Shown here piece by piece: positions 47,321-58,198 of a stretch of 64,000 nucleotides of DNA. The stretch lies in the NCBI GenBank assembly GCA_036874045.1, contig CM072337.1:7068001-7132000 (forward strand), read 5' to 3'. How positions within the stretch are numbered: position 1 is the stretch's first letter; each line of letters starts with the position of its first letter. Below the pieces are notes generated by a model that ran no database searches, was not told where the DNA came from, and saw only the letters and a program-made list of their open reading frames with translations. The stretch is from Cymodocea nodosa (taxonomy: Eukaryota > Streptophyta > Magnoliopsida > Alismatales > Cymodoceaceae). A program made the position numbers and the translations under genes.

Positions 47321-47622
47321 TGTTGAGTATTTTGTTTTGATGATGTGCATTGAATGAAAGTAATCATATTTACTCAATTACTATTGCTTGTGAAAAGAAA
47401 TTAAAAACATCAATTAATACAGAAAAAGCTTACTGATATAAATACTTGTCTGTATTGGATCTAAAATTATACTAAGTTAATAACTAGTCGTTTCGTTGCA
47501 TTAAATTCTCATTTAACTAAACGTTAAGTTAATGTGTTTTTTATTGAAGAACATGATATGTTTTAAAGTTATATTTTCTGTATTATGAACAGTGCACGTT
47601 TAGACAACTCGTTAAGTTAGAG
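47321..47622 (+). repeat. Element G 3' LTR, first part
   Basis: Matches 14216-14517 of the 5' LTR. It stops at 47622 where block H begins. The equivalent of about 14518-14785 is missing; the LTR resumes at 59152. Confidence 0.9.
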
Positions 47623-48240
47623 TTCTGATTCTACCTTTTGTAGCTCTTTCTCTCTTGTTGTATTTTTGATCTTCTATCGCGTGTGTCATTCTTCAGATTC
47701 CTTCAGAAACTGTGCGGTGTCCACTACATCTTCCCAGAATTCAGGTGTCATTTTCCTCATCGTGGAGTTACACAACAGTACGAAATCGCTATGATTTCTA
47801 CTATTCTAGATTCTAAATGATTTGTCGGATAATGCCCCCAAAACCCTAGGTTTTAGTTTAAATAAGCCCTAAGTTTAGGCAGGTAATCGGGTCATTTCCT
47901 GAACCAACTATTACTATTTTATTTGCGGTCTTAGTTACAGTATTCCGTTGAGTTACAGTTAACTCAGTATTCCGTTGAGTTACAGTTAACTCAACAGAAT
48001 AAGCTTGTTGACTAACTCAAGACTCAACGAAGTAAGCTCGTTGAGTTAAGCGTAACTCAATGAACTCCCCGTACAAACATATATAATAATAATAATACTA
48101 TAGATAATAGTTTTTCTGTTTTTTTACCAGTTTAACCGATACGATGTTTCGGTCAGACCTAAATATTTTTTCCGGTTGAACCGATACTATGTTTCGGTAA
48201 AACCAACATTTTTTTCTCTTTTTTTTTTTGTACTTTAAAA
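47623..48240 (-). repeat. Second copy of the H third-ORF leader and first codons
   Basis: Aligns in the same orientation with 52728-53268 at high identity. From an ATG at 47760 it reads MRKMTPEFWEDVVD for about 46 codons, then is cut at 47623 by G LTR sequence. The upstream array has two more CGTTGAGTTA-type units than the other copy (47941-48065). An AAACCCTAGGTTTT telo-box-like palindrome is at about 47839-47853. Confidence 0.8.
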
Positions 48241-48244
48241 GTTA

Positions 48245-48920
48245 ATTTGACAAGCTTGAATCATACAAGAGCTTTCTAATGTACCCATGTAACGAGCTTT
48301 CACTCAATAATCCCAGATTTGATCAAAATCTTAGGTTGCCAGATTTCAAGAGTCCTTTTTTAGGTCAACAATCCTTACATACCTATCTGCTCAAGTACAA
48401 AAGACTCGTGATCAAACAAGTCAATAAACTCTAAAATTTTTCTTTCTTTCTTTTTTTTTTGTTTTTTTTTTTTGTTTTTTTTTTCAATCAAAATACACAC
48501 ACAAAACATTAATCACATATTGTATATGTATGTATTTCATTAATATAGATGCAGTAAAACACCAATCTCATATAGTTCTGCTTCTATCATTTACTGAAAA
48601 TATGAATCCATAACAATAAGCTCATACTTTTTCTATAGTTTAATAAGATCTACACATAAATCATTCTACAAGTTCAATCAGTCAATTAAATGTATCTTTC
48701 ATCATATATGTTTCATTTAATCTAGAATTCACATTTCAGCTCCTTTAGGACTTCAAATCATTTACTGATTTTTCATTAAGCATTTTGATTTCATTTTAAA
48801 ATCGTGAAACTGTTAAACTCATGAAATTCAGAAAAAAACATAAGATACTATATCTAGATTTGCATAAATAGTAAATTCTATAGCATCTTATATAGCCTTC
48901 TAAATATAACATTCAAGTAG
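48245..48920 (-). repeat. Copy of G spacer X inside block H
   Basis: The reverse complement matches G at about 21450-22120: for example the GAGCTTTCTAATGTACCCATG and AATCCTTACATACCTATCT words. Similarity weakens towards 48920 but stays colinear. On the H reading strand it precedes the third-ORF leader, the same order as in G. T-rich simple repeats lie at 48430-48485. Confidence 0.7.
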
Positions 48921-49059
48921 TTACAATTTATATAAATTTTACAGTCTTAATTATCGAATAGTTACAGCAAGTTCATAAAAATTTTCAATTTCCACAACTT
49001 TGCAGTACCATATTAATTTCTTTAATTAACAAACTTACATGGCTATTACTTTAATTACC

Positions 49060-49100
49060 TGCCCCCCATACCTACATTTTGCATTGTCCTCAATGTAAAA
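49060..49100 (-). other. Athila 3' motif and polypurine-like tract in H
   Basis: The reverse strand reads ACATTGAGGACAATG then, about 10 bases on, TATGGGGGGCAGG. The same pair is found in F at 36926-36965. It marks the 3' non-coding region of an Athila element. Confidence 0.7.
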
Positions 49101-49306
49101 GATTTGACAATAAGTACAGTAATTGTAGTAGGCATGAATATAGTTTTGTTTGATTTAAAATTCAGGTTGAGTAATTAGTTACATACCTTGTTCCGTTTGT
49201 ATCTCTCTATGCATATTCTGATTTTTTTTATTCTGAAAAACTTTTCATTCACAGATAAAAGAAAAATATAAAACAAAATAACTGATATTAATAAATCAAT
49301 GTCTTT

Positions 49307-49726
49307 TAAAGAAAAAGGGATATATCTAAGTTTAATAGCATCTATACTCATGTTCGACATTGTCATCATTTGACAAACTTCATTAAATTCTCTAAGGAAA
49401 TAATAGGCATCCTCTCTTTCTAATCCATGAAAATGTGGCAATTGACTAATATAATTAGATTTCAGTTCAAAGCTATCTCCCTCAAAGGTTGGCAATCGAA
49501 TACATGAAGGTTCATCAACTAATTCAGGATACAGAATCTCTCCTAATGGTTTTTCTACTAGAGTAGCCATCTCTACGTTCTCTTTTAAAGAAAGGTTAGC
49601 TACACCCTAAAGAATTTCGTTAAAGTTCAGTTTAGAAAATTTTTCAGTACTCCTCTGCAATGAAAATTCCTAGGTAGGTGTTCTTACTAATCGTTTAGTG
49701 CTTAGAGAATGGGTCCATGTGCTCAT
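49307..49726 (-). pseudogene. Displaced gag capsid fragment in H
   Basis: From ATG 49726: MSTWTHSLSTKRLVRT, then after two stops LSLKENVEMATLVEKPLGEI, CIRLPTFEGDSFELKSNYI, LPHFHGLEREDAYYFLREF, EVCQMMTMSNMSIDAIKLRY, PFSLKD at 49310. This is the N-terminal capsid part of Athila-type Gag (Retrotrans_gag family), which normally sits before the zinc knuckle. Here it lies 3' of pol and of the third ORF, and breaks off at FSLKD. It is either a fragment of another Athila element or a relocated gag. Confidence 0.75.
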
Positions 49727-50672
49727 AAATAAATAGCAAAAGATTAATTACATACTAGTCTAAAGCTTTCCATTCAATAAATATTTGTTATCAGATGAAG
49801 TTGAATCAGCTACTTCACTTTCTAGTTCCTCCAACGCATTTCTCCTTTCTTTTAAAAGTGCTGGTAACTCGTAAATAACATTCTATTTTATATATATACT
49901 ACACATTCATAAAGTGAATAAATCTCGTTGCAAGACACGTTCTTGCAACGTGCATCGTGGTTCCTGTTTTTACGGGTACGTGTACCACTACTAATTTCAA
50001 ATTTTGGTAACCACTAAACCAACGAAGTTTCGTTCCTGGTTAAAAGAATAACTGTTCTGCTTAATCTACGAACTAACCTCGTTGAGTTACAGATTACTCA
50101 ATGGAACACAGTCAGTTACTATTGCTAACTCCACAGACTAACTTCGTTGAGTTACAGATAACTCAACGGAGTGACCTTATATTATATTACTGACCTCGTG
50201 GAGTTACGTTTAACTCAACGGACTTACTTCGTTGAGTTAACACTTGGCAACTTCTAAGTTTTACTCTCGTAAGTACCTCTCTATTTTTTTTCTTTGTTTA
50301 TTCTGCTAACTAAAATAAAGTTAAATCTATGTCATTAATGCATCATTCTAATTAAAATTCGTTTAAATCTGAACATTATATAAGTATTTAACTTGCAGGT
50401 CATTTTATGTTATGCAGAATTTATATTTTACCTTGCAACATGCAGAAATTTTTAAGCATTTATCCTGTCATTCAGCAAATTGTAAATCTGTTACATATTT
50501 ATTTATAAAGTTCCACAAATTACATAATATTCAATAAATTCCATTCATTTCACATCCAAAACATGTATGAAAATTGCATTTGAAAAATTATATTCATTAA
50601 TATGAATCAATTACATTACAAGTACATCATACAATTTCATACAATTTTACACAAGTAGATGAACAATACAAT
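49727..50672 (-). promoter_or_regulatory. Region between H third ORF and displaced gag, with half-site array
   Basis: About 0.9 kb. At 49990-50250 is an array of CGTTGAGTTA / TAACTCAACG pairs (clear at 50084-50104, 50147-50167, 50195-50222 and 50229-50239), then CACGTGT-like words near 49975. Nearer the gag, a short reading frame (about 49770-49870) gives LPALLKERRNALEELESEV, a coiled-coil-like fragment I cannot assign. The placement of the array before gag resembles a promoter or a worn LTR; no primer site was found. Confidence 0.45.
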
Positions 50673-52865
50673 TTAATCTCTATTCCTAAGTTCATCTACT
50701 TCCTTCTAGAGTTTTTCTAATTGAAGTTCTAATTGATTAATTCTTTCTACAGCTTCTGTAATTCCTCTAGAAGGTACAGCTAGTTCTGCAACTACAAAAT
50801 TTCTGTATTCTTTCACTAAAATGGTTCTTGATCTGATCCTTTTTGATGTCCATTTAGTGAAATTGATACAGTCCACCATCAGCAATGAAATCAAATCTCC
50901 ATAAAATAATTTTTTCTTTACTGTTTTCGACTTGGAGATAAAAACTATAGACCAATTTATTTGAATCTTATTTACAACTGCATATGTGGCCCATTTGACA
51001 AATTGACTTAATTCTATGTCATGGCCTTGTCATTGATAGACATTTTTAATCAGAATGTTAGCTACCATGTGTGCTTTACCATTTAAATGCTTCAATCTGT
51101 TTAATAATGGCACACTACGATTGATAGCTAAACAATCCTTAATTTCTTGTTCAGTCCACTCGACGATAGTTGTATCTTCCAAAATTTTTATTCCTTCATT
51201 CTTTAAACCACAAATGTTGTGGAGAAGCTCTGGTGTTATCTGTACATCAGCTTCCTCCACGTTTGAAATTAATCCTCCTTCTCTTTCTCTTAAATTTGCA
51301 TAAAAACAGGGCACTAAATTCTCATATACTGCATGCCCTCTCTCTTGAGAAATGAATTACAGTAGACCTTGGAATTCAAATAGATCTTTAATTTCTTGCA
51401 TTCCATCCCAATTTACTAGTCTACTGTAAATAATGTCATAACCCCTTATTTCTTGGTATTTGGTATAAGCTTCCTAACTACAAAAATGTACTTCATTCAA
51501 AATTATTATTTCAGTCGGGTCAGGAAGGTGACTTTGTTGTTCTAGAGGGGTTTGTACTTGCTCTTCCTCTAACATAGGTTGCATTTGAACATTTTCAATA
51601 GATTCCTGAATTTCTGTTTCTGTTTGTGGTGGTAAGCCAGCAAAACTCTCCACTCTGTCTTGAATTCTTTCCATAAATTGCTGAAGAGTTTCTTGTTCTT
51701 CAATGGAATCTGTGAAATTATTTTTGTCCAAATGGCTTCTTTCAGCCTCTTCATTTTCTGCTCTTTCTTCTTTCTCCTGACTACCAATCTGTTCTGTTAC
51801 TATTCTTTCTAATTTTGTAATAGATTGGGATGGAGTCACGGGCAATTCAGTTTCTGCCCTAATTTCTGTTTCTTCTTGTACAGGCTGCAGACTAATTTCA
51901 ACCTGATTTTCTTCTTTTCTTTGCTCCTACTATTGCAGCTCCTACTCCTCCTGAGAATCGGATAGCAAGTTTATAAAAATTTGCTCCATAGGCCCTGTTG
52001 ACAATGGTATCTCAGATTTAATCTCTTTTGGATAGTTAGGCATTATCTCTTTTCCTTTCCTTTTTCTGATTAATTGTGCATCTTCTTCTTCTAAGATTAA
52101 ATCTACAAAAGTAGGCTCTACAAGCCTTCGAGCCACAGGTACTAGCTTTTCCTGTTTAACTTTTTCTATAATTACTGGCCTCGAAGGACCAACCTCTCCT
52201 ACAGCACTTGATTTAGTTGTTGCCTGATATTGTTCAACTTTTATTTTGTATTGGGCCCTTATCCTTTCTTCGACCCTTTTTTTCTTAATGGCATCATATA
52301 AAATATGTGCCTTAGTCGTATCTATCTCTTGAGTATCACCTTGGTCTCTTGCTATTTTGACCAAGCTAATAAATTCTTTCTCTTCTTCTTCAATTCTCGG
52401 CTAAGCAAATGCAACTCGTGGCAATGGCTCTATTGGCTGAACTGGAGGTCCTGACTGTTGTTCCTCAAGAATAGGTCTTTCAGCAATTGGTTCTTCCTAT
52501 TCTCTTGCTTGTTGTTGCTCCCATATTGCCCAGCTTCCTTGACCAGCAATGCGTTTCTTAAACCACAATCTGGCTTTACATTGAATTAGCTCTAAGGCTA
52601 CTTCATTGTTTGGCCGGATTTTTCTTTCTTTACTAACTACAATTTCAGTTGCCACTCTAATCCGTGTCTCCATTATCTATGGTATTTGTATTTCTAACTC
52701 AACTAAAACTTTCCTCAAGTTAAAGAGTTCTGATTCTATCTTTTGTAGCTCTTTCTCTCTTGTTGTATTTCTGATCTTCTACTACGTGTGCCATTCTTCA
52801 GATTCCTTCAAAAACTGTGCAATGTCCACTACATCTTCCCAGAATTCAGGCGTCATTTTCCTCAT
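50673..52865 (-). pseudogene. H third ORF (env-position accessory protein)
   Basis: ATG at 52865 (MRKMTPEFWEDVVDIAQFLK), stops soon after, then charged Glu/Lys-rich regions (51942-52364, 51474-51845) and the conserved core at 51030-51480: KYQEIRGYDIIYSR, IKDLFEFQGLL, YENLVPCFYANL, ITPELLHNICGLKNEGI, LKHLNGKAHMVANIL, then ATYAVVNKIQINW and KKLFYGDLISLLM. C-terminal coiled coil (INQLELQLEKL). Shares this core with G and E although those are Copia elements. About seven stops. No membrane span or signal peptide visible. Function unknown; I infer a DNA- or RNA-associated accessory role only from its linkage to half-site arrays. Confidence 0.8.
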
Positions 52866-53419
52866 CGTGGAGTTACACAACAGCACGGAATCGCTCTGAT
52901 TTCTACTATTCTTGATTCTAAATGATTCGCCGGATAATGCCCCCAAAACCCTAGGTTTTAGTTTAAATAAGCTCTAAGTTTAGGCAGGTAATTGGGTCAT
53001 TTCCCAAACCAACTATTACTATTTTATCTGCAGTCTTAGCTACAGTATTCCGTTGAGTTACAGTTAACTCAACGAAATAAGCTCGTTGAGTTAAGCGTAA
53101 CTCAACGGACTCCCTGTACAAACATATATAATAATAAAAATACTACAGATAATAGTTTTTCTATTTTTTTACCGGTTTAACCGATACGATGTTTCGGTTA
53201 GACCTAAATATTTTTTCCGATTGAACTGATATTATGTTTCTGTAAAACCAACATTTTTTTTTTGTTTTGTTTTGAAAATTAATATACATATTTTGTATAT
53301 TCTAGTCATATCGATGGATCTAGTCGGTTGAACCGCAATGATTTTTATATTATATATATATATATATATTTTATTTTTTTTAATGTTTTTTTTTTATATC
53401 AACATAAAAATTGATTTTC
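52866..53419 (-). promoter_or_regulatory. Leader of the H third ORF, with palindrome pair
   Basis: Two perfect inverted repeats with 10-bp arms, CGTTGAGTTA against TAACTCAACG, lie at 53051-53074 and 53084-53107, each with a 4-bp spacer. Nearer the ATG are a TATTTAAACTAAAAC word and a telo-box-like AAACCCTAGGTTTT at about 52945, features common near plant transcription starts. At the far end is a TA-repeat (about 53352-53372) and T-runs. The array variant is the one in LTR H. Confidence 0.55.
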
Positions 53420-53703
53420 TACTAAGTAAAGCTTGAGTAGTCCTCTACTCTGACTTCTTTTATAATTCCAAAGGAGCTTTTTGGTGTTTTCAGAATAGGT
53501 TTCAGCCTTTGTCCATTTACTTTAAATATATTCTGATTTTTAGGATTTTCAATTTCAATAGCTTCATAAGGATAAATATTTCAAACTATGTAAGGTCCTA
53601 CCCATCTAGATCTTAATTTTCCTGGATGGTTATGGAGTCTAGCCATATAAAGATATACTTCTTGTCCTATTTCAAAGCTTTTTGGAATAATTTTTCTATT
53701 ATG
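53420..53703 (-). pseudogene. H integrase C-terminal tail
   Basis: After a stop the minus strand reads HNRKIIPKSFEIGQEVYLY, ARLHNHPGKLRSRWVGPYIV, EAIEIENPKN, FKVNGQRLKPI, homologous to the F tail at 36317-36601. It closes the pol region of H. Confidence 0.8.
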
Positions 53704-56700
53704 TCAGAATTTAATTTTCTCTTTTTCTCTTATAGTCTTCGAATAAGCTTCATTTCTAAATTCTTCTAATTCAATTAATTGCATTTTTCTATTTTCAGTA
53801 GCTTGATTTAAATTAGTGTTCAGAGTTTTTAATGCCCAATAAGCTTTATGTTCTATTTCAACAGGTAAATGACAACTTTTTGCATATACTAGCCTAAAAG
53901 GTGACATACCTAAGCTCATTTTATAAGTAGTTCTAGAAGCCCAAAGTGCATCTATCAATCTATTAGCCCAATCTGTTCTAGTAGGATTTACTACTTTTTC
54001 TAAGATTAACTTAATTTGTTTGTTTGCACTTTCTACTTGTCCACTTGTTTGCGGATGATATGATGTTGCAATTTTGTGGTTTACTCCATATTTCTTCATT
54101 AAGGCTTCAAAACTTCTATTACAGAAATGAGTTCCTCTATCACTGATAATAGCTTTAGGTATTCCAAATCTGGCAAATATATTTGTTCTTATAAATTGTA
54201 TTACCACTTTGTTGTCATTAGTTTTTGTAGGAATAGCTTCTATTCATTTAGATACATAATCCACCCCTAACAATATGTAATTAAATTGATTAGACATAGG
54301 AAATGGACCCATAAAATCTATTCCCCACACATCAAAGATTTCAACCTCAACAATAGGATTAAGAGGCATCATATTCCTCTTTGATATTCTTCCTATTTGT
54401 TGACATCTTAAACAACTTAAGCAATATTTATGAGCATCTTTGAATAGTGTTGGCCAATAAAACCCACATTGTAGAATTTTTGCAGTAGTTTTCCCTAAAC
54501 CAAAATGCCCTCCACAAGCTTGGTCATGACAGAAAGACAATATGCTTGGATATTCAGTTTCTGGAACACACCTCCTTAAAACCAGATCAGGACATTTCTT
54601 AAATAAGTATGGGTCTTTCCAATAGTAATATTTTACTCTTGAGAAAAATAATTTCTTATCCTGTCTATTCCAATCCTTAAGTGTTAAACCAGTAACTAAG
54701 TAATTAACTATGTCTGCATACCAAGGCATTATGTTGATGGTCATTAATTGTTCATTAGGAAAATTATCCTTAATTTCAATATTTGATTTTTCTATTTGTA
54801 ATCTTGATAAATGATCTGCTACTACATTCTCACAACCTTTTTTATCTTTAATTTCTAGATCAAATTCTTGTAATAATAATATCCATTGGATCAATCTAGG
54901 TTTAGTTTTTTTTTTCTTTATTACATGTTTTAGAGTTGAATGATCTGTGTATACTATTACTTTAGCTCCAATCAAATATGATCTAAACTTTTCTAAGGCA
55001 AATACAACAACTAATAATTCTTTTTCAATAGTTATGTAATTAACTTGAGCATCATTTAAGGTTTTGCTTGCATAATGAATCACTCTAGGAGATTTTTCTA
55101 TTTTCTGTCCCAACACTACTCCTATAGCAAAATCAGATGCATCGCACATTAATTCAAATGGATGGTTCCAATCAGGTGCTTGAATTATAGGAGTTGAAAT
55201 TAAGCTAGTCTTAAGTCTAAAAACTACTTCCTTACAATTTTTATCAAAGTTAAATGGGACATCTTTTAATAGATTAGTTAAAGGTCTAGTTATTTTGCTA
55301 AAGTCTTTAATAAATCTTCTATAAAAACTAGCATGTCCTAGAAATGATCTAATATCTTTTACTGATTTAGGTTCTAGTAGATTAGAAATTACTTCTATTT
55401 TAGCTTTATCTACTTCCAACCATTTCTTAGAAACAACATGCCCTAAGACTATTCCTTGTTTAACCATGAAGTGACATTTTTCCCAATTTAAAACCAGATT
55501 TTCTTCTACATAACATTTTAATATTTGGTCTAAATTGCTTAAACAAACTTCATATGAGTTGCCATATATAGTAAAATCATCTATAAATATTTTTAAGAAA
55601 TCTTCAGTCATTCTAGTAAATATGCCTTGCATACACCTTTGAAAGGTAGTTGGTGCATTACATAATCCAAATGACATTCTCTTAAAAACATAAGTTCCAT
55701 TAGGACATGTGAACGTTGTTTTCTCTTGATCCTCTAATGCTACTGAAATTTGATTATAACTTGAATACCCATCTAGGAAACAAAAATATTCTTGCCCTAC
55801 TAATCTTTCCAGCATTTGATCTATAAAAGGTAAGGGAAAATGATCTTTCCTAGTCACAGCATTCAGCTTTCTATAGTCTATACATACTCTCCAACCTGAT
55901 TGAATTCTAGTAGGTATCAAGTCTTGACTTTCATTCCTAATAACTGTTAATCCTGATTTCTTGGGAACTACATGGATTGGACTAACCCACGAGCTATCAG
56001 AAATCAGATAAATTATGTCATTATCTAACCATTTAACTATTTCCTTCCTGACTACTTCTTTAAGGTTGGGATTTAATCTCCTCTCAGGATTTCTAACAGG
56101 TTTAGCATTTTCTTTTAAATATATGTGGTGACAGCATAAAGTTGAACTTAACCCTTTTATATCAGTCATAGTCCATCCTATTGCTTCTTTATAACTTTTT
56201 ACTACATCTTTTAATTTAGTTATTTGATCCTCTTTTAAATCTGAAGCAATAATGATTGGACAGGTTGGTTTATCTTCCAAAAATATATAGGTTAATTCAG
56301 GAGGTAAAGGTTTTAATTTTAAATGTTGCCCATCAGAAGCTAGAGCTCCTAATTGAACATCATCATTTTCTAAATTAATTTCTTCTAGATCTCCTTCTAT
56401 ATTTATACTTTCACTTTCCTCTAAAGTTTCAGAATTGATTTGCTTATTTAATTCTTCCTGAATCACATCATCTAACATATCTCCTTCATCCTCTAAAAAG
56501 TCTATGGTATGTAAGGACATTTCTAACTCCTCAAACCTTTCTGGTTTGAAAATATTTAATTGAGTATCCTCATTACCATATGCTAACTTCATTACTCCAG
56601 TCTTACAATTTATAACAGCCCCTGATGTTGCTAAAAATGGCCTTCCCAAAATTAAAGATGTATCAGTATTTTTATGCTTAATTTGTTGGGAATCCAGAAT

Positions 56701-57070
56701 TACAATATCAATAGGATATATAAAGTTTTTGATTTTAATTAAGACATCCTCTATTTTTCCTCTAGGGTATATTATACTTCTATTAGCTAATTGAATAACC
56801 GTACTAGTAGGAGTTAAGCCTTCTAATCCTAAGGATGCAAATATATCACTTGGCATAACATTTATACCTGCACCTAAGTCTATTAAGGTTCTTTCTAGAA
56901 TGGTATTTCCTTTGGTGCATGATATAATAGGGATTCCAGGATCAAATAACTTTTTAGGAATTTGTGGCAGAAATAAGAAACTACTTTGCTAAGCTAAAAA
57001 GACATTTCTAAGAACTTTTTGCTCTCTTTTCCTAGTACACCAATCCTTCAGAAATTTAGCACAAGGTGGC
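53704..57070 (-). pseudogene. H pol: protease, RT, RNase H, integrase
   Basis: Protease TLIDLGAGINVMP near 56870 and [14 protein letters not shown] with [34 protein letters not shown] and catalytic FIDDFTIYG; RNase H with CDASDFAIGVVLGQ and YTDHSTLKHV; integrase HHCC finger (CGGHFGLGKTT, CLSCLRC), [33 protein letters not shown]. An 870-codon open frame covers 54244-56856. A stop at 54241-54243 replaces the Trp of SKWIEA; the rest continues to 53704. Same lineage as F but clearly diverged. Confidence 0.9.
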
Positions 57071-58064
57071 ATTTTCTACAATAGATCTAACAAAGGAATG
57101 TTAACTTGTACTTTTTCAAAAATTTCTCTGATTTTTTCTTGTTTTTCAGGTATTGTTTGTTGTAATCTTTCAAGATAGGGTGCTAAAGATTTTGATTTCA
57201 AAGATTCTTTTTCTTTTAGTTGATTTGTTTGATCATTTTTAGCTTCATTAGCAGATTTAGATTGTTCTTCAGTGATTTCTAGATTTTCAGCTATTACATT
57301 TTCATTATCATTTTGATTTTTACTCTTATCTACCTTCATATCATTTTCATTTTGAGTTCTTGGTGGTATATCAATTCTAGATCTTAATGTTACACAAACA
57401 TCTTCCAGATTTTCATTACTCTTATGATGTTTTTGTATGTCATTTTCGTAATTATGATCTTCATTTGTTTTTAGTTTTAAAGTGCATTCTTTAAATTCTC
57501 TTGCATTAATATTTTCTATTTGCTGTATATTTTGCAAATTATGTAGGTTTATAACATTATAATTTTCATTATCTTGTTGCATAACTTGTATTTTCATTGT
57601 ATATTTGTCTAATGCTTTTAATTTTCTTTCTAGATAATCTAATTTCATTACATTCAATTTTTGATCAATTTTCATTATGGGTTTTTTAGTTTCATAAATT
57701 ATATCATTTTTAAGTTTTGAATATGCTTCCTTATAATTTAATTGGTTGACTTCTTATTGCTGACACATAAAGTATTCCAGTTTATCAAGATTTTGCTCTA
57801 TACTACGCTCCAGTCTGTCATACCTATCCCAAACTTCAGTGTCTTTCAACATATTACACATTCTATATTGACCATCAGTTGGGTAACTATAGGATTCTCA
57901 TACTCAGCTCTATTATATTGAGGATAATTCATTTGTTCATGGGATCTAACCATCTATAAACGTCTCAATTTCAAACAGTCAGAAATGTCGTGTCCTTCAG
58001 AATTGTAGAATTCACATATGCTAATTACAGGTTTCAGAAATCTTTAAGCATAAGCATATGCCAT
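57071..58064 (-). pseudogene. H capsid-less gag and linker
   Basis: From ATG 58064, only ~110 bp inside the primer site, the minus strand quickly reaches ICEFYNSEGHDISDC, a zinc-knuckle relic with the second Cys changed to Tyr, then an acidic, Asn/Glu/Lys-rich linker (open at 57076-57675) ending ERLQQTIPEKQEKIREIFEK before the protease. F has the same layout. The capsid domain that should precede the knuckle is absent. Several stops. Confidence 0.75.
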
Positions 58065-58173
58065 ATTCTCAATTACAGAAGAAAACACACAACTCTGGCT
58101 ATTAAAACGAAACAACTCTAACAGTTGCTTATATCTAGTCAATTCAATTCTATTCAATTCAATTCAAGTCAAT

Positions 58174-58191
58174 TCCCCGGCAATGACGCCA
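58174..58191 (-). other. H primer binding site (Asp tRNA)
   Basis: The reverse strand reads TGGCGTCATTGCCGGGGA, two transitions from the site in F, both at CpG positions. Confidence 0.88.
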
Positions 58192-58198
58192 TAAAACT

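Noticed and set aside
47839-47853. Telomere-type repeat
   Set aside because: A single AAACCCTA-like word, better seen as a telo-box in a leader than as an interstitial telomere array.
50673-52865. Envelope glycoprotein
   Set aside because: Position fits, but I see no signal peptide, hydrophobic membrane span or cleavage site in any of the three homologues; the label would rest on position alone.
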